The notes below the pieces were generated by a model. The model had not been told where the DNA came from, ran no database searches, and worked only from the letters and a program-made list of their open reading frames with translations. A stretch of DNA of 64,000 nt, taken from Lautropia dentalis (GTDB taxonomy: Bacteria > Pseudomonadota > Gammaproteobacteria > Burkholderiales > Burkholderiaceae_E). The translations under genes and the position numbers were made by a program. Shown here in pieces: positions 60,476 through 64,000 of the stretch. Positions within the stretch are counted from its first letter, which is position 1; every line of letters begins with the position of its first letter. The DNA lies in assembly GCF_003892345.1 (NCBI RefSeq), contig NZ_RRUE01000002.1:124001-188000 (forward strand), in the 5' to 3' direction.

Positions 60476-61028
60476 GCGGAGACCCCCTTCAAGCGATTAT
60501 TGACACCTGCGGCTTCGATTGGCCGCAAGCCTGCGAAAGTGAGCGAGTATAAACCGGGGTTGGATGCGGGCGCAAGCACGGGGCAGGCATGAACGGACAT
60601 TGCCGCCTGCGCCGGAACCGTGCGACGCGTCACAGGGTTCTGATCTGGCTCAAGCCCGCACGCGAATGCCCTGCGCAAAGGCCCTGTTTCCTCCCATGGC
60701 CCAAGGTTTTCATGCACTGCAACGACCCCGTCCGTAGTACATTTTGGCAATGTGACGTATTGCAACGCACGCGCAGCAAGGTGGTACGGGCTGTGGCGGG
60801 TCATTCCGTTGTACATCCCGCCCTGCGGCAGACGCGCCCAGCCGGCGCATCCGCACGCCATCGCCCTGCCCGCCCTGCCGGGTCAGCCCTGGATTTCCGG
60901 GGCAGGCCCGGTTCGTGACCCTGCCGGCTGCACCGGGCAACCGGGCACGGCAACACGGCCACGGCGGGGGCCGCGTGCCTGCATCACGTCCTCTGCATCC
61001 CCTCCCCCGCAGACAAGAAGAGCCGGCC
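60476..61028. other. Divergent region between the S10 operon and amylosucrase
   Basis: 553 bases without a supported gene. It contains the rplC promoter and a short leader with a TGCGGC/GCCGCA hairpin at about 60508-60530, a candidate for L4 control. No rpsJ sequence exists here on either strand. The amylosucrase promoter was not located with confidence. Confidence 0.5.
60546..60575 (-). promoter_or_regulatory. Probable promoter of the rplC-led S10 operon
   Basis: On the minus strand TTGCGC (60570-60575) precedes TATACT (60546-60551) by 18 bases. The -10 box is identical to that of the spc promoter. Transcription would start about 65 bases before rplC. Confidence 0.6.
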
Positions 61029-62960
61029 ATGCTGACACTCGACCAACAAAATACCCTGGCTTTCGAACATGTGCGCAATGCGCTGGTGCACCGTCTGGGC
61101 CGCAAGGCCACCGGTGCTCAGTGGCAGCAGTTCGAGGATCGACTGAGAACCCATCTGCCGGCGCTGCTGGACAACCTGCAGCCACTCTACGGGCATCGCC
61201 CGGACTTCCTGGAGCAGCTCGACACACTGGTCGACACGGCCTGGACCGGTTGGTCCGAGCGCCCGAAGGAGATGAAGGCGCTGGACGAGGCCCGGGAGAA
61301 GACCCCCACCTGGTTCCAGTCGGAGAAGGTGGTGGGCGGCGTCCTCTACGTGGATCGCTTCGCGGGCAACCTGAAGAACCTGCAGGAGCAGATCCCCTAC
61401 TTCAAGGAGCTGGGGCTTTCCTATCTGCACCTGATGCCCCCATTCAAGGTGCCGCCGGGCAGGAGCGACGGCGGCTATGCGGTCAGCAGCTACCGCGACG
61501 TGAACCCCGAGATCGGCACGATCGAGGACCTGCGGGCGCTGGCCAAGGCGCTGCGCAAGGAAGGCATCAGCCTGGTGCTGGACTTCATCTTCAACCACAC
61601 GGCCAACGACCACCCCTGGGCACAGGCCGCGGTCCAGGATGATCCCAGGTACAAGGACTTCTATTTCCTGTTCCCCGACCGCACCCAGCCCGACATCTAT
61701 GAGCGCACGGTGCGCGAGATCTTCCCGGACGAGCACCGGGGCGCCTTCTCGCAGCTGCCCGACGGTCGCTGGATCTGGACGACCTTCCACACGTTCCAGT
61801 GGGACCTGAACTACAGCAATCCGGCGGTGTTCAACGCCATGGCAGGCGAGATGCTGGCCATTGCCAACCTGGGCGCCGAGATCCTGCGTCTGGACGCGGT
61901 GGCTTTCGTCTGGAAGCGGCCGGGCACACCCTGCGAGAGCCTGCCCGAGGTGCACAACGTGATCCGTGCCTTCAACGCGCTGGCCCGGATTGCAGCGCCC
62001 TCGCTGCTCTTCAAGTCCGAAGCCATCGTGCATCCGGCCGAGGTGATGTCCTACATCTCGCCGGAAGAGTGCCAGCTGTCATACAACCCGCTGCAGATGG
62101 CGCTACAGTGGAACTCGCTGGCCACCCGCGAGGTGAACCTGCTGCAACAGGCGCTGGAGAAGTGGCACCACCTGCCTCACAACACTGCCTGGGTGAACTA
62201 CGTACGCAGCCACGACGACATCGGCTGGACCTTTGCCGACGAGGATGCCGCCCAGTTCGGCATCAATGGCTACGACCACCGCAAGTTCCTGAACCGCTTC
62301 TACAACAACCGCTTCCCCGGCAGCTTCGCCCGCGGCGTGCCGTTCCAGGAGAATCCGGACACGGGTGATGCCCGGGTCAGCGGCACCTTCGCCTCGCTGG
62401 CCGGTCTGGAGCAGGGTGACCCGATGGCCGTGCAGCGGATGCTGCTGCTGTTCAGCGTGATCCTGAGCACCGGCGGCCTGCCGCTGATCTACCTGGGCGA
62501 CGAGGTGGGCACGCTGAACGACCCCTGCTACCTGGACTCGCCCGACGAGGCCGACGACAGCCGCTGGATCCACCGCCCGCACCGCGACGTGACCCGCTAC
62601 GATCAGCGCAACAACCCCAACACGGTGCCCGGCCAGATCTTCACCGGCCTGCGTAGCATGATCATCATCCGCGCCAACACACCGGCCTTCGCCGGAGGCG
62701 AGCTGATCGGCTACCGGGCAGGCAATCCGGCCGTGCTGGGCTACACGCGCAGCAGCACCCAGCAGACGGTGCTGGTGCTGGCCAACTACAGCGAGTTCGA
62801 GCAGCACTGCCCGGCCCAGGTCTTCCAGGCCATGCCCGGTCACCCGGTACGCGACCTGCTGACTGACCGCTCATACAGCCTGCGCGATGGCGTGACGCTG
62901 GCCCCTTACGGGGTGCTCTGGCTCGAGGTCCGCGCGCCGGAATCGGCCGCTCACGCCTGA
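61029..62960 (+). CDS. Amylosucrase (GH13, glucan-forming from sucrose)
   Basis: A 643-residue enzyme that transfers glucose from sucrose to an alpha-1,4-glucan and releases fructose. Catalytic residues align with the Neisseria polysaccharea enzyme with a constant shift of three: Asp289 in RLDAVAFVWK (nucleophile), Glu331 in LFKSEAIVHP (acid/base) and Asp396 in VRSHDDIGWTFADEDA. The active site loop GINGYDHRKFLNRF and the C-terminal domain ending YGVLWLEV also match. No signal peptide is visible, so it is predicted cytoplasmic. The ATG at 61029 gives the family length. Maltoporin follows 142 bases downstream, which suggests a sugar-use operon. Confidence 0.94.
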   Translation: MLTLDQQNTLAFEHVRNALVHRLGRKATGAQWQQFEDRLRTHLPALLDNLQPLYGHRPDFLEQLDTLVDTAWTGWSERPKEMKALDEAREKTPTWFQSEKVVGGVLYVDRFAGNLKNLQEQIPYFKELGLSYLHLMPPFKVPPGRSDGGYAVSSYRDVNPEIGTIEDLRALAKALRKEGISLVLDFIFNHTANDHPWAQAAVQDDPRYKDFYFLFPDRTQPDIYERTVREIFPDEHRGAFSQLPDGRWIWTTFHTFQWDLNYSNPAVFNAMAGEMLAIANLGAEILRLDAVAFVWKRPGTPCESLPEVHNVIRAFNALARIAAPSLLFKSEAIVHPAEVMSYISPEECQLSYNPLQMALQWNSLATREVNLLQQALEKWHHLPHNTAWVNYVRSHDDIGWTFADEDAAQFGINGYDHRKFLNRFYNNRFPGSFARGVPFQENPDTGDARVSGTFASLAGLEQGDPMAVQRMLLLFSVILSTGGLPLIYLGDEVGTLNDPCYLDSPDEADDSRWIHRPHRDVTRYDQRNNPNTVPGQIFTGLRSMIIIRANTPAFAGGELIGYRAGNPAVLGYTRSSTQQTVLVLANYSEFEQHCPAQVFQAMPGHPVRDLLTDRSYSLRDGVTLAPYGVLWLEVRAPESAAHA

Positions 62961-63102
62961 CCCCCTGACCGGATGCCGGGTTCCTCGTCATGCAAAGTCC
63001 GACATTCAAGTCACAGGGCGGTGGCTGGGCGAGTCCGTCCTGTTCTGGCCAGCTGCCGCTCTCTCCCTCCAACCCTTTTACCTGAAGTAGAAAGGAGCTC
63101 TC

Positions 63103-64000
63103 TTGAAGAAGACGCAGATGATGGCCGCTGCCGGTACGGGCATCGTACTGGCCATGTCGTGCCTGAGCACCGCCGCCGCGGCCGAAGAGGCCGCCCCCAC
63201 CTTCTCGTTCGGCGCCTACCTTCGCAGCGGCGCCGGCACCACCTCCGACGGCGGCTCGCAGGCCTGCTTCCGCCTGCCGGGCGCCGCGACGTTCTTCCGT
63301 CTAGGCAACGAATGCGACTCCTACGTGGATCTGAAATTGAAGTCGTACCTGGGAGAGGTCAAGGGCACCAAGTTCGACGCCAAGATCACGCTGTCGCACG
63401 GAACCCAGGGCATGGCCAACTGGGAGCAGAGCACGCCGGCGCTGCGCGAGCTGTTCGTGACGGCCAGCGACATCGGCTCGTCGCTGGACGTGCGAGCCCT
63501 GGACGGAGCGATCCTGTGGGTGGGCAAGCGCTTCTACAAGAACCCCGATGTCCACATGATGGACTACACGTACTGGGAGCCAGGTCAGGGTCCGGGTTTC
63601 GGTCTGGACAACGTGACGTTGGGGCCGGGCAAGTTCGCCTATGCGATGTTCCGGATGGGAGACTTCACCGGCTTTGGGGTCAACAACGGCCTCAACGGCT
63701 ACAACCCCGACCTGATCGGGGGCGGCTCGCGTTCGGCCACGGTGCATGACTTCCGTCTGGAAGAGATCGGGGTCAATCCGGGCGGCAAGCTGACGGTGGG
63801 CATGGACTTGGTGCGCGCCAGCAACCGCGGAGGCACCAGTACCTACACGGTGGACACCACGCAGTCGGTGGATCTGGACAACAACCCGGCCACGCCGAAC
63901 GTGGACGTGGTGGTGCGCGAGACCCGCACCATCGACAACAAGGCGGGCAACGACGGCACGGCCTTCACGCTGTCGCACGAGCAGGCCAATGCCTTCGGCC
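63103..64000 (+). CDS. lamB: Maltoporin (LamB-type sugar porin), 5' part
   Basis: The gene begins with a TTG codon at 63103, set by an AAGGAG ribosome site just upstream, and runs off the window end; 299 codons are visible. A signal peptide ends after AAAA, before EEAAPTFSF. The mature protein has the maltoporin pattern FGAYLRSG near the start, LGNECDSYVDLKLK, NWEQSTPALRE, WVGKRFYKNPDVHMMDYTYW (a hallmark of sugar porins) and NPGGKLTVGMD. It forms an outer-membrane trimer for sugar diffusion. Sucrose-porin relatives carry an N-terminal coiled coil, which is not seen here, so the LamB type fits better. Confidence 0.9.
   Translation, partial: MKKTQMMAAAGTGIVLAMSCLSTAAAAEEAAPTFSFGAYLRSGAGTTSDGGSQACFRLPGAATFFRLGNECDSYVDLKLKSYLGEVKGTKFDAKITLSHGTQGMANWEQSTPALRELFVTASDIGSSLDVRALDGAILWVGKRFYKNPDVHMMDYTYWEPGQGPGFGLDNVTLGPGKFAYAMFRMGDFTGFGVNNGLNGYNPDLIGGGSRSATVHDFRLEEIGVNPGGKLTVGMDLVRASNRGGTSTYTVDTTQSVDLDNNPATPNVDVVVRETRTIDNKAGNDGTAFTLSHEQANAFG

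Overview
The window reads as a chromosomal segment of a high-GC betaproteobacterium of the order Burkholderiales. The gene orders support this: uvrA-MFS-ssb, pilMNOPQ divergent from a class A penicillin-binding protein, aroK-aroB, cyaY/lptM-lysA, cytochrome c4/engB/hemB, and the S10-spc-alpha ribosomal cluster. I cannot fix the genus. A Lautropia-like organism is only a guess from composition and gene content.

Layout. 1-5.9 kb: end of a ThrE-type exporter, ssb, an MFS transporter and uvrA. 6.2-13.3 kb: a tandem array of five paralogous exported proteins of unknown function, four of them lipoproteins, separated by hairpins. 13.4-16.6 kb: an iron/heme/cobalamin-type ABC importer (ATPase, a tiny coupled ORF, permease, binding protein). 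17.3-26 kb: a CDP-alcohol phosphatidyltransferase, a DUF898-M48 membrane protease, a class II aldolase-like protein, Hsp15, apt, an amidase-like protein, aroB and aroK. 26-28.8 kb: a small accessory island (Rpn-type nuclease, DUF1778 antitoxin, a cluster of four tetraloop hairpins, NYN nuclease) lying between aroK and pilQ, which are normally neighbours. 28.8-34 kb: the pilMNOPQ type IV pilus operon. 34.4-39.3 kb: PBP1a, cyaY, lptM, lysA. 39.7-45.4 kb: TonB-dependent receptor, cytochrome c4, engB, hemB. 45.7-60.5 kb: the alpha, spc and S10 ribosomal operons, all on the minus strand, complete except that rpsJ is not in front of rplC. 61-64 kb: an amylosucrase followed by a maltoporin that runs off the end.

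Functional links. The TonB receptor and the ABC importer could be the outer and inner membrane steps of one metal-chelate uptake route, although they are 23 kb apart. Amylosucrase and maltoporin probably handle sugars or alpha-glucans together. The most novel material is the five-member exported family, with its four conserved cysteines and variable linkers, and the structured element beside the NYN gene in the pilQ-aroK island. Several proteins carry unusual low-complexity or repeat-coded segments (LysA, LptM, the CDP-alcohol transferase, the M48 protease), and two enzymes (the class II aldolase-like protein and the amidase-like protein) lack residues expected to be catalytic.
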